Part shown: positions 48,390-56,824 of the stretch, in pieces
Numbering within the stretch: position 1 is the first letter of the stretch
Layout: the number at the start of each line of letters is the position of its first letter
Assembly: GCA_963757265.1 (NCBI GenBank)
Contig: CAVWRA010000006.1
Coordinates: 1,178,001 to 1,242,000 of the forward strand
Source: CAIVVT01 sp963757265
Lineage (GTDB): Bacteria; Acidobacteriota; Terriglobia; Bryobacterales; Bryobacteraceae
DNA length: 64,000 nt
Reading direction: 5' to 3'
Notes under the pieces: generated by a model
Told to the model about the DNA's origin: nothing
The model's input: only the letters and a program-made list of their open reading frames with translations
Databases searched by the model: none
Translations under genes and position numbers: made by a program

Positions 48390-49748
48390 ATGAGAACAGG
48401 ACGCGTTTGTCTGGTCGCGGCGTTCGCGCTGTGCGCCGCATTGAAGGCGGCTCCTGCCGACAAAGATGTCTCCGGTCTGCAGGCGCGCGTGCCGCCGGAG
48501 TGGGTGCGCGACGGGGTGATCTACGAGATCAACACGCGGACGTTTTCGCCGGCGGGGAACTTCGCGGGCATCACGGCGAAGCTGGACCAGTTGAAGAAGA
48601 CCGGCGTCACGATCCTGTGGCTGATGCCGGTGCATCCATCAGGCGTGGTGAAGAGGAAAGGGACCTACGGGAGCCCGTACTCGGTGCGCGACTACTACGC
48701 GGTGGACCCGGCATTCGGGACACTGGACGACCTGAAGACGCTGATCCGCGCGGCCCACACGCGCGGCTTGCGCGTCATCATCGACATCGTGCCGAACCAC
48801 ACGGCGTGGGACAGCGTCATGATGGCGCATCCCGAGTTCTACAAGAAGGACAAACAGGGGCACATCATCCCGCCGATCCCGGATTGGGCGGACGTGGCGG
48901 CGCTGGATTATTCGAACCCGCGGCTGCGCGAGTACATGACGGCGATGATGGAGCACTGGCTGAAGGAGTACGACCTGGACGGCTTCCGCTGCGACGCCGC
49001 CGGCATGGTGCCGCTCGATTACTGGGAGCAGATGCGGCCGCGGATGGAGGCGGCGAAAAAGGACGTGCTGCTGCTGGATGAGTGGAGCGCGCCGGAGCTG
49101 CTGGTGAAGGCCTTCGACCTCGATTACGACTGGCCGTTTCACACTGTGCTGACCGAGGTGCTGCAGACCGGAAAGCCGGCGAGCGCGATCCGCGAGGTGT
49201 GGGAGGAGCAGAAGGCCAAGTTCCCGCGCGGCGCGCTCCACATGGTCTTTTCGGACAACCACGACGAGAAGCGCGCCATCGCACGCTTCGGGGAGAAGGG
49301 CACGCTCGCGGCGTCGGCGCTGGTGTTCGCGCTGGAGGGCGTGCCCATGCTCTACAACGGCATGGAGGTGGGCGACACGACCGAGTCGGGCGGGCCCGCG
49401 CTGTTTGAAAACCTGCGCGTTTTCTGGCCGATCGTGGAGCGGCGGCCCGAATTCCCGAAGACCTATGAGGCCCTGATCCGGCAGCGCCTGGAGCACCCGG
49501 CGCTGCGGCGCGGCGGCCTAATTTGGCTGGGCAACAGCGACGAGTCGCGCATCGTTTCCTTCGTCCGCCAGGGCGCGGGCGAGCAGATCGCTTTCGCCGT
49601 CAACCTGTCCAACCGGCCGTTCGAGGGCACTCTGAATCTCAAACCGGAAGGGGTCCACGACGCGCGCGACACCGCCGCGCTGGCGGGCCTTCAGAAGATT
49701 CAGCTCGATGCCTGGGGCTGGCGCTGGATCCAGCGCGGCATGAAATAA
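48390..49748 (+). CDS. Secreted alpha-amylase family glycoside hydrolase (GH13)
   Basis: A 452-aa protein with a signal peptide (about 1-21). The GH13 barrel shows all four conserved regions: DIVPNHT, the nucleophile Asp202 in DGFRCDAAG, the acid/base Glu231 in VLLLDEWS, and the third carboxylate Asp292 in FSDNHDE. A C-terminal beta-sandwich domain closes the chain. It hydrolyses or rearranges alpha-glucosidic bonds, exact specificity unknown. It is on the strand opposite the TcmP pair and likely starts its own transcript. Confidence 0.9.
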   Translation: MRTGRVCLVAAFALCAALKAAPADKDVSGLQARVPPEWVRDGVIYEINTRTFSPAGNFAGITAKLDQLKKTGVTILWLMPVHPSGVVKRKGTYGSPYSVRDYYAVDPAFGTLDDLKTLIRAAHTRGLRVIIDIVPNHTAWDSVMMAHPEFYKKDKQGHIIPPIPDWADVAALDYSNPRLREYMTAMMEHWLKEYDLDGFRCDAAGMVPLDYWEQMRPRMEAAKKDVLLLDEWSAPELLVKAFDLDYDWPFHTVLTEVLQTGKPASAIREVWEEQKAKFPRGALHMVFSDNHDEKRAIARFGEKGTLAASALVFALEGVPMLYNGMEVGDTTESGGPALFENLRVFWPIVERRPEFPKTYEALIRQRLEHPALRRGGLIWLGNSDESRIVSFVRQGAGEQIAFAVNLSNRPFEGTLNLKPEGVHDARDTAALAGLQKIQLDAWGWRWIQRGMK

Positions 49749-49751
49749 GAG

Positions 49752-50219
49752 CTACTCGAGAATCACCGCGCCGGTGCCCTGGATCTGGTAGATCGTCAGC
49801 GGGCCTTTGACCGACGCGGGATCGAACTTGCGGCCCTTCTCCTCGGCTTCTTCCTTGGCCCGCTCGACGGCCTGCGCACGCGTGAGTTTGATCTCCTGGA
49901 ACGATCCTTCGGCCACGGCGCTCTTGCCCACCGAATCCTTGGGGAAGACGATCTCGCCGTCCTTGACCTTGATCCGGATGGACGCGCCGCTCGCCGCGTC
50001 GGAGAGCATCATCCAGCAGCCCATCTTCTGGCAGACGTCGGTGATCTTGCCCTTCACCTGGACGCTGCGGCCGACGAACCGTGCCGGCTTGGCGAGCAGC
50101 TCGGCGATCGGCGTCTGCGTCTTCAACAGGAGCGGCGCGCCCAGGTTCTCGTCCCCGCCGGGCAGCGGGAGGGCCGAGGCAAGGCAGACCGTCAGAATGA
50201 GTCCAGGCAAGTAGCGCAT
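49752..50219 (-). CDS. DUF4920 secreted protein
   Basis: A 155-aa exported protein with an N-terminal signal peptide (cleavage about residue 20). The hallmark GKITDVCQKMGCWMML holds two Cys four apart, followed by IRIKVKDGEIVFPKDSVGK. This is the DUF4920 family, OB-fold-like, thought to bind metal or cofactor through the Cys pair; function unknown. An internal charged helix (about 113-130, Glu/Lys/Arg) precedes the last strand. Confidence 0.8.
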   Translation of the reverse strand: MRYLPGLILTVCLASALPLPGGDENLGAPLLLKTQTPIAELLAKPARFVGRSVQVKGKITDVCQKMGCWMMLSDAASGASIRIKVKDGEIVFPKDSVGKSAVAEGSFQEIKLTRAQAVERAKEEAEEKGRKFDPASVKGPLTIYQIQGTGAVILE

Positions 50220-50310
50220 ATCCTAATCTTGACGCGAAAACAGGAAGCCGTGAATCGGGCAGCGTAGCCGGCAGACGCGATGGACGCGAGGCCGGGCCTC
50301 AACGTCCAGC

Positions 50311-52371
50311 TTATTCCTGGGGCTTGGCGCCGTGTTCCTGAGCCAGGCGCACCTTCGCCTTTTCGAGTTTCTTCTGCACCTTGGCGACTTCTTCCGGATC
50401 CGCTTCGCTGGGCGCGGCCATCTGCCATTCCTTCAAGGAACGTTCCCACTGCTTGATGGCGTCCTTCAGCTTGTTGCGGCTCAGGCACACGTCGCCCAAA
50501 TGGTCGTAGACCGCGGCGTCGCGGCTGCCGTACTGCAGGGAGCGGCGCAGATTATCCTCGGCCTCCTCCAGCTTGTTCAAGCGGAAGTAGACCCAGCCCA
50601 GGCTGTCGAGGTAGGCGCTGTTGGTCGGTTCCGCATCCACGGCCTTCTGGATCATCTCCAGTGCTTCGTTCAACCGGATGTTGCGATCGGCCAGCGTGTA
50701 ACCCAGGTAATTCAGAGCGCGCGCGCTGGTGGGGTCGGTTTGCAGAACCTTGCGGAACTCGGTTTCGGAGAGGTCGTATTTCTTCATCCGCTCGTACATC
50801 GCGCCGCGCAAGAAGATGGCGTCTTCTTTCTCGTCGGGAGAAGTGGCCAGCTTCTCCGCCCGATCGATGGCCTGCCCCATGGCGGACCAGTTCTTGGCCT
50901 TCTCATAGACCTGCGACAGGGCGATCCAGATCTCGCGGTCCTCCTTGCCGTCCAGCAACGACTTCAGCGCGCTCTCGGCTTCCTTGTAATGTCCGAGATC
51001 GGCCTGCAGATCGGCGTCCACCTGTTTGAGGACGCGGTCCTGTGGATAACGCTTCAGGAAGTTGGCCGCCTCGTTCTCCGCCGCCGTGTAATCCTTGCCG
51101 GTCATGTAGGTCTCCAGAACCTGAGCCGCGGCGCGAGCCCCCGAGTCGGCGTCCAGGTCGATGATCTCGCGGAACGCCGCCACGGCCGGCTCGGTCTGGT
51201 CGGTCATGCGGTACAGGATGCCCAGCCGTTCCAGCAGGAACGCCCGATTGGTGCGGTCCCCCGAGGAAATCGGCTTCTTGGGCATCTCGCTCAACACTTC
51301 CTTCAGCGTGCGGATCGCCTCGCCGGGCTTGCCTTCCGATTCCAGAATCGAGACCTGGTTGAACTCCACCTCGAGATTGGTCGGATCCAGCTCACTGGCT
51401 TTGTCCGCATACTCGTGGGCCTTGGCGAAATTGCGTTTCTGCCGGTAAATCTCCGAGAGTTTCAGCGCCGCGCCGAGGTGGGACGGATCCTCAGCGGCGA
51501 GCTCCTGGAAGATCTTCAGCGCCTCATCCATTTCCCCGGCCCGCAGCAGCTCTTCCGCATACGCGGTCTTGAGATCGCTATTCTCGCGGTTCAGCTCGAG
51601 CGCCCGGCGGTAGGCTTCGGCGGCGTCCTTGTAGTCCTTCATCTGGTCGTAAGCGGCGGCCAGCGCCGTGAGCGTCCGCAGGCTGGGGGTCTTTTCGGCC
51701 ACCCGCTTCAGCAACAAGGTGGCGTTGGCATTGTCGCCCAGGTCGCCGTAAACCATCGCCAGGCCGGTCAACGCCTCTTCATTATCCGGGTCGATTTCGA
51801 GCGCCTTCTTGTACGCCTTCTCGGCCGCCGTGGAGTCCGACGCCAGCTTCTGCAGCCGGCCCAGCATCAGCCAGTTGTCCAGATCGTTGGGGGCCTTCTC
51901 GCTGATCTTCTGGTACTGCTCGATGGCCGCGCGCAGCATCTCTTCATTCATCCGCTGCTGCTGGCCCTGGCTGATCCGCGCGGTGTAGAAGCGCGCCAGA
52001 ATCCGGCGCGCGTCCAGGTCGTCCGGGTTCTGCTTCAGCAGATCCTCGAACTCGGTGATCGCCACCCGCGTCTGGCCCGACTGCAGGTACAAGTCGGCCA
52101 GTTCCTGCGCCAGGTAAGCCGTGTTGGGGTCCTCCCTCATCGCCAGCTTGTAGTTGTCGATCGCCTGGGTGAGATACTCGCCGCGCCCGCCGTAGGTCGC
52201 CGCCAGTTCGGCGTACATGTGGCCCAGCGTGGCGTGATAATAAGCCGACGCCCGGACGTCGGATTTGGCCGGCTCGCCGGATTGTCCGAACAGCAGGCTG
52301 CCGCCGGCGGTGGCGCTCGCCACGGCCAACACACTCAAATTGCGCAGGAACCGCGTCATGGGCGATGTCAT
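50311..52371 (-). CDS. Secreted TPR-repeat protein
   Basis: A 686-aa protein with a signal peptide (about 8-30) and at least a dozen tetratricopeptide repeats, for example AYLAQELADLYLQSGQTRVA, then EALTGLAMVYGDLGDNANAT and SAYLDSLGWVYFRLNKLEEA. The C-terminal ~40 residues are charged and helical. Such proteins act as scaffolds in outer-membrane or periplasmic assembly. An internal ATG four codons on (52359) is an equally good start. Confidence 0.85.
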   Translation of the reverse strand: MTSPMTRFLRNLSVLAVASATAGGSLLFGQSGEPAKSDVRASAYYHATLGHMYAELAATYGGRGEYLTQAIDNYKLAMREDPNTAYLAQELADLYLQSGQTRVAITEFEDLLKQNPDDLDARRILARFYTARISQGQQQRMNEEMLRAAIEQYQKISEKAPNDLDNWLMLGRLQKLASDSTAAEKAYKKALEIDPDNEEALTGLAMVYGDLGDNANATLLLKRVAEKTPSLRTLTALAAAYDQMKDYKDAAEAYRRALELNRENSDLKTAYAEELLRAGEMDEALKIFQELAAEDPSHLGAALKLSEIYRQKRNFAKAHEYADKASELDPTNLEVEFNQVSILESEGKPGEAIRTLKEVLSEMPKKPISSGDRTNRAFLLERLGILYRMTDQTEPAVAAFREIIDLDADSGARAAAQVLETYMTGKDYTAAENEAANFLKRYPQDRVLKQVDADLQADLGHYKEAESALKSLLDGKEDREIWIALSQVYEKAKNWSAMGQAIDRAEKLATSPDEKEDAIFLRGAMYERMKKYDLSETEFRKVLQTDPTSARALNYLGYTLADRNIRLNEALEMIQKAVDAEPTNSAYLDSLGWVYFRLNKLEEAEDNLRRSLQYGSRDAAVYDHLGDVCLSRNKLKDAIKQWERSLKEWQMAAPSEADPEEVAKVQKKLEKAKVRLAQEHGAKPQE

Positions 52372-52587
52372 CCTTGCTTCGCAGGCACCCCTCTTTGGCA
52401 GAGCGTACAGGTCAGGCCTGCTCCAATCTCACTACTATAACCGATGTGCTTCCGGGGGACGCAGTTTCATCTCGTTTGGGCCATGCCGCCCCGTCGCTAC
52501 TCGGGAATTCGCGCCGCCGGCCGGCTGGTCGTGCATCGGGAACGTAGCAAACCCCCGCCATGGCCCCACAATGGATAGACAAGGAGG

Positions 52588-53550
52588 ATGAAGATCGCGT
52601 TGGCGGCTCAAGTGGACTCTCCGCTGGTGGCGGTGGCCGGGCCGACCGCCTCGGGCAAAAGCGCCCTGGCGCTCGAACTGGCCCGGAACTTCGGCGGGGA
52701 AATCGTCAATTGCGACTCCCTGCAGCTGTACCGCGGACTGGACATCGGCACCGCCAAGACCCCGCCGGCCCAGCGCCGGGGCGTGCCCCACCACCTGTTC
52801 GATATCCTGGACCCGCGCGAATTGACCACCGCCGGCGATTACGCATTGCGGGCGCGGCGCGTTGTTCGGGAAATTGCCCGCCGCGGCGCTCTGCCGGTGG
52901 TTGTCGGCGGCACCGGCTTCTACATGCGAGCATTGCTCGATGGACTGGCGGAGGGGCCGCGGCGGGACGACACCCTGCGCGCACGGCTGTCCCGCATCGA
53001 GCTGCGCCGGGCCGGCAGGCTGCATCGATTTCTGCGGCGCCTGGATCCGCCCACGGCCCTCCGGATCCACCCCAACGACACGCAGAAGCTGATCAGGGCC
53101 ATCGAGATTTGCCTCCTGGCCCGCCGGCCCGCCGCCGATCTGTTCCGCCAGGGCAAACGGGCGCTGGAAGGATTCCGGCCGCTGAAGTTCGTCCTCGAAC
53201 CCGAGCGGGCCAACCTGCACGAGAGGATTGCGGCTCGCACCCGGACGATGTTTGCCGCCGGCCTGGTCGCCGAGGTGCGGGCGCTCATCGCACAGGGGAT
53301 CCCGCCGGACGCGAAAGCCTTTGAATCCATCGGCTATCACGAGGCGGCCGAGGTCCTCGCCGGGCGCCTGACGGAAGATCAGGCCATCGCAGCGACCATC
53401 GTTGCCACGCGGCAGTACGCCAAACGCCAGCTCACCTGGTTCCGCCGCGAGACCCAGGCGATCTGGATCCACGGCTGCGGCGACGACCCCCAAATCATAC
53501 AAAATGTGACAGAAATCACGCGCCAATTCCAGTCCAATTTGCAAGCGTAA
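52588..53550 (+). CDS. miaA: tRNA dimethylallyltransferase
   Basis: Adds a dimethylallyl group to A37 of tRNAs that read codons starting with U. The 320-aa chain has the P-loop GPTASGKSALALELA, DSLQLYRGLDIGTAK, the VVGGTGFYMRALLDGL block and the late SIGYHEAAEVLAG and ATRQYAKRQLTWFRRE motifs. The Shine-Dalgarno AAGGAGG ends directly at the ATG of 52588, which is too close; a TTG at 52600 (12 nt from the site, still before the P-loop) may be the real start. Confidence 0.95.
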   Translation: MKIALAAQVDSPLVAVAGPTASGKSALALELARNFGGEIVNCDSLQLYRGLDIGTAKTPPAQRRGVPHHLFDILDPRELTTAGDYALRARRVVREIARRGALPVVVGGTGFYMRALLDGLAEGPRRDDTLRARLSRIELRRAGRLHRFLRRLDPPTALRIHPNDTQKLIRAIEICLLARRPAADLFRQGKRALEGFRPLKFVLEPERANLHERIAARTRTMFAAGLVAEVRALIAQGIPPDAKAFESIGYHEAAEVLAGRLTEDQAIAATIVATRQYAKRQLTWFRRETQAIWIHGCGDDPQIIQNVTEITRQFQSNLQA

Positions 53551-53709
53551 ACGGGCCTTGACTCGTACCCTCATTACAAGCGCTAACCAGGCGCAACGTC
53601 CCGGGATGCCTTGAGATCCACTTCGAATCTTAGACGCCACAAGAAAGTGGTGTCTTGGTTGCCCTGAGCGCTGTCGAAGCGCATGGAATTTGAGACAGGA
53701 GAGTCCAAA

Positions 53710-54030
53710 ATGACCAAGACCGCGAAGCTTCTGATGTTGTTTCTGACTGTTGCGTTGATGATGGCCAGCGCGGCCACCTACCACGTGACCCTCTACCACC
53801 CCACCGTTGTCGCGGGCCAGGAGTTGAAAGCAGGCGACTACAAAGTAACCGTCGATGGTGACAAGGCGGTCATCTCCATGGGCAAGCTTAAGGTGGAAGC
53901 TGCCGCCAGGCTCGAGACCGCCGACACCAAATTCTCTTCCACGTCGGTGCGTTATGCCGAGGAGGGCGGCAAGCTGAAGATCCAGGAAATCCGCCTGGGC
54001 GGCACGAACCAGAGACTGATCTTCAACTAG
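53710..54030 (+). CDS. Small secreted protein of unknown function
   Basis: A 106-aa exported protein: MTKTAKLLMLFLTVALMM is a signal peptide, then a short beta-rich body (HVTLYHPTVVAGQELKAGDY, then AVISMGKLKVEA and KLKIQEIRLGGTNQRLIF). The start is set by an AGGAGAG ribosome-binding site before the ATG at 53710. No motif identifies a function. Confidence 0.75.
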   Translation: MTKTAKLLMLFLTVALMMASAATYHVTLYHPTVVAGQELKAGDYKVTVDGDKAVISMGKLKVEAAARLETADTKFSSTSVRYAEEGGKLKIQEIRLGGTNQRLIFN

Positions 54031-54063
54031 GGCCTGAATACGGAAACCCGAGCCTCCTTTGCT

Positions 54064-55281
54064 ATGCTGTGTGGCGTGCTGAGGAGACTCGGGTCCGTTT
54101 CTTGGGCCGGCCTGTTTGTGGCCGGTTGCGCGCCGTTCCTGACGGCCGCCGCGCCCGAAAACGTACTGGTCGTTCCGTTCTCCAATCTGGGCTCGAACCA
54201 CAATCTGGATTGGGTCGGCGAGAGCCTGGCGGTCGAGCTATTCGAGACCCTGGCCGCGGAACTCCCCTTCGTCGTGCGGCCCGAGGAGCGGGACGTCATA
54301 TTGCGCCGCATGAACCTGCGGAAATACGCTCCTCTCACCGCAGCGACGGTGCTGGAGATCGCGATCAACCTCGATGCCGTGCTGGTTGTCTCGGGAGACT
54401 ACGAGTTCCCGCCGGCGAGCGCCGCAACGCGCGCCGGACTGAAGCTCCACGCGCGGCTTCTGAACGCCAGAAAACTCCAGCGGGTGAAAGAGTTCGAGCT
54501 CGAGGGCAACTTCGATGAACTGTCCCTGCTGCAGGCCCGGCTGGCGTGGCAGGTTCTGGCCGCGTTGAAGCCTGCCGGCTCCCTGACGGAGAAGGATTAC
54601 CTGGCCTCCCACCCGCCCGTGCGCCTGGATGCCCTGGAGCGCTATGTCCGTGGCCTGACAGCCGCCTCTTACGATCAGAAGCACAGGCTTTTCTCGGCCG
54701 CCGTCCGTCTCCAGCCGAACTACTCCGGCCCCTGCTACCAGTTGGGCGCCCTGTACTACGCCCGCAGGGAATTCCGCAGTGCGGCGGAATGGCTGGCCAA
54801 GGTGGCCCCGGCCGACGCCCATTTCCACGACGCGCTGTTCCGGCTTGGCCTGGCCTGCTACCACACCGGGGACTATCGATCCAGCGTGGACGCCTTTCAG
54901 AAGCTGGCCCAGGCCACCCCCCTGAGCGAGGTCCTGAATAACCTCGGTGCCGCCCAACTCAGGGCCGGCGACCCGCACTCCGCCGACAGTTTCAAGCAGG
55001 CCATCGAGGGCGATCCCGCGGATCCCGATTACTATTTCAACGCCGGCTACGACCTCTTTCGAAGCAATAACTTCGAAGCCGCCGCGCGACTGTTCGAAGA
55101 GGTCTTGGCGCGCCAGCCCGGCGATCAGATGGCGGCTGACCTGCTGGCCCGTTGCAAGCGCCATGAGGTCGCCCATCCGGGGGACCTGGAGTCGGAGGCC
55201 CCGGAACGCCTCAAGGAGAATTATGACGAGACCGCCTGGCGCCAGCTCAAAGCCATGATCGACCCGGCGCCAAAACAATGA
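54064..55281 (+). CDS. Predicted exported FlgO/TolB-like and TPR protein
   Basis: A 405-aa protein. The N-terminus has a hydrophobic export segment with GLFVAGCAPFLT, possibly a lipobox (AGC). Residues ~35-170 (VLVVPFSNLGSNHNLDWVGE through VLVVSGDYEF) resemble the nucleotide-free FlgO/TolB N-terminal fold. Residues ~210-370 are TPR-like (SGPCYQLGALYYARREFRSA; DALFRLGLACYHTGDYRSSV). It probably scaffolds an envelope process. It is followed by the phosphatase gene after 135 bp. Confidence 0.75.
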   Translation: MLCGVLRRLGSVSWAGLFVAGCAPFLTAAAPENVLVVPFSNLGSNHNLDWVGESLAVELFETLAAELPFVVRPEERDVILRRMNLRKYAPLTAATVLEIAINLDAVLVVSGDYEFPPASAATRAGLKLHARLLNARKLQRVKEFELEGNFDELSLLQARLAWQVLAALKPAGSLTEKDYLASHPPVRLDALERYVRGLTAASYDQKHRLFSAAVRLQPNYSGPCYQLGALYYARREFRSAAEWLAKVAPADAHFHDALFRLGLACYHTGDYRSSVDAFQKLAQATPLSEVLNNLGAAQLRAGDPHSADSFKQAIEGDPADPDYYFNAGYDLFRSNNFEAAARLFEEVLARQPGDQMAADLLARCKRHEVAHPGDLESEAPERLKENYDETAWRQLKAMIDPAPKQ

Positions 55282-55416
55282 AGGGCGGGCCGGGCCTGTC
55301 GCGGCGCCTGCCGCTGACTGCTCCGTTCCCGCGTGCGAACTGTTATTTAACCAGGATATTTTAGGCCTGCCGCAGGATTCTCCTTGAGATCCGGTTATAA
55401 TCGCAGAGACCCTTCC

Positions 55417-56121
55417 ATGCTTGAGGCCGTTGGACTTTCGCACCAGGGGCTGGTTCGCTCGAACAACGAGGACCAGTTCTACGTCTCCAGCGAACGGGGT
55501 CTGGGTGTGCTGGCCGACGGAATGGGCGGCGCGCAGGCCGGTGAAACCGCGTCGCAGGTTGCCGTCGAGGCGGTGGTGGACGTCGTGAGCTCGGATGTGG
55601 CCTCCTCCGCCCTGCTCGAGTCCGCTTTTCTCGAAGCCGATCTCCGCGTTCGCACCCTGGCCGAGCAGGACCTCCAACTCAGAGGCATGGGCACCACCCT
55701 CGTGGCCATGCTCGAGACCTCCGCCGGCCTGGCCGTCTCCAGCGTCGGCGACAGCCGCGGCTGGCTGTGGGAGGACGGCGGCTTGACGCTGCTCACCAGC
55801 GACAATAGCTGGGTCAACGAGATCGGCCGCAATCTCGGCCTCAGCGAGGAAGAGCTCACCACGCACCCGCTGCGCCACGCCCTCACCACCGCCATCGGCG
55901 TGGGCGTCGAGCACCGCGTTCAAACCCAGGTGATCCGTCCGCACCCGGGCAGCATGGTGCTGCTGTCCAGCGACGGCCTCCACGGCGTCGTCCCGCCGGG
56001 AGAAATCGCTGCGGTCTTCGCCGACGGCGGTACTCTGGATTCGATCGCCAACACCCTGATCGACATGGCGCTGGAGGCCGGCGGGCCCGACAACGTCACT
56101 GTCGTCATCGCCCGGTTCTGA
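55417..56121 (+). CDS. PP2C-family Ser/Thr protein phosphatase
   Basis: A 234-aa single-domain phosphatase. Metal-binding motifs are SNNEDQF (Asp at about residue 19), VLADGMGG (Asp34-Gly35), SSVGDSRGW, LSSDGLHG and GGPDNVTVV. It dephosphorylates Ser/Thr, usually opposing an Hanks-type kinase, though no kinase is in the window. The ATG at 55417 is used; a TTG at 55384 is upstream in frame. A TATAAT box at 55396-55401 lies between the two, which supports the later start. Confidence 0.88.
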   Translation: MLEAVGLSHQGLVRSNNEDQFYVSSERGLGVLADGMGGAQAGETASQVAVEAVVDVVSSDVASSALLESAFLEADLRVRTLAEQDLQLRGMGTTLVAMLETSAGLAVSSVGDSRGWLWEDGGLTLLTSDNSWVNEIGRNLGLSEEELTTHPLRHALTTAIGVGVEHRVQTQVIRPHPGSMVLLSSDGLHGVVPPGEIAAVFADGGTLDSIANTLIDMALEAGGPDNVTVVIARF

Positions 56122-56190
56122 TCGCTTTCCCCGCCCACCTGGGCGAGATTTCCGCCCCTCCGGCCGCACTCCTCTTCTGTAGGTTTCCCA

Positions 56191-56823
56191 ATGCTATCCC
56201 TTCGAGCCGGACCTCTGGTCCTGTCGGCTGGCGTCATTTTCGCCGGCCCGTTCCTTTGCGCCGCCGATCTCCACCTGCGCGCCGTCCAGGGCCAGGGGAT
56301 GGTGGTCGCTCCGGGCGCCGCTTCCTCCCGCCGCATCGTCGTCGCCGTGGAAGATGCCTTCGGCCGGCCGCTCGCCGGCGCAACGGTTCGCTTCCGGCTC
56401 CCCGCCGACGGCCCGAGCGGCCATTTTCCGAGCGGGATGACCAGCGAAAGCGTACTGAGCGGCGCCGACGGCCGGGCCTCCGTCTACGGGATCGTCTGGA
56501 ACGGCCAGCCCGGCCAGCTCGTGGTCGCGGTCGTTGGCACGCTGGGAACGGATACGGCGGAACTGGAGGTCCCCGTTGAGATCAGCCAGCATGCCGTCAA
56601 GGATCCCGGCGCCTCCAATCCGGGCCGCATGCCGTCCACCGGCTCCAGTCGCAAATGGTTGCTTCTCGGCGCAGTGGTCGCCGGCGGCGCGGCGCTGGGA
56701 GCCGCGACCGCCTTCTCCCACGGGTCCACGCCGGCTGCGCCGGTGGTCCAGGGCTCCATCGCCGTCGCCTCGGTTGCGCCCACCGTCGGCGTGCCGCTGA
56801 TTAAGGTCGGTCCACAACACTGA
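56191..56823 (+). CDS. Exported single-span protein with Ig-like (Big-1) domain
   Basis: A 210-aa protein: a signal segment (about 7-25), a bacterial Ig-like/invasin-type domain (about 28-130, VVAVEDAFGRPLAGATVRFR, then GADGRASVYGIVWNGQPGQL), a low-complexity linker and a C-terminal Gly/Ala-rich hydrophobic helix (KWLLLGAVVAGGAALGAATA). It ends one base before the next gene. It probably works with that large secreted protein at the cell surface; function unknown. Confidence 0.7.
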   Translation: MLSLRAGPLVLSAGVIFAGPFLCAADLHLRAVQGQGMVVAPGAASSRRIVVAVEDAFGRPLAGATVRFRLPADGPSGHFPSGMTSESVLSGADGRASVYGIVWNGQPGQLVVAVVGTLGTDTAELEVPVEISQHAVKDPGASNPGRMPSTGSSRKWLLLGAVVAGGAALGAATAFSHGSTPAAPVVQGSIAVASVAPTVGVPLIKVGPQH

Positions 56824-56824
56824 C

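Noticed and set aside
50332..52440. 702-codon open frame on the plus strand across the TPR gene
   Set aside because: Shadow of the TPR gene; the TPR pattern is only on the minus strand.
54238..56169. 643-codon minus-strand frame across the TPR/FlgO-like and phosphatase genes
   Set aside because: Shadow; the plus-strand frames carry clear PP2C and TPR motifs.
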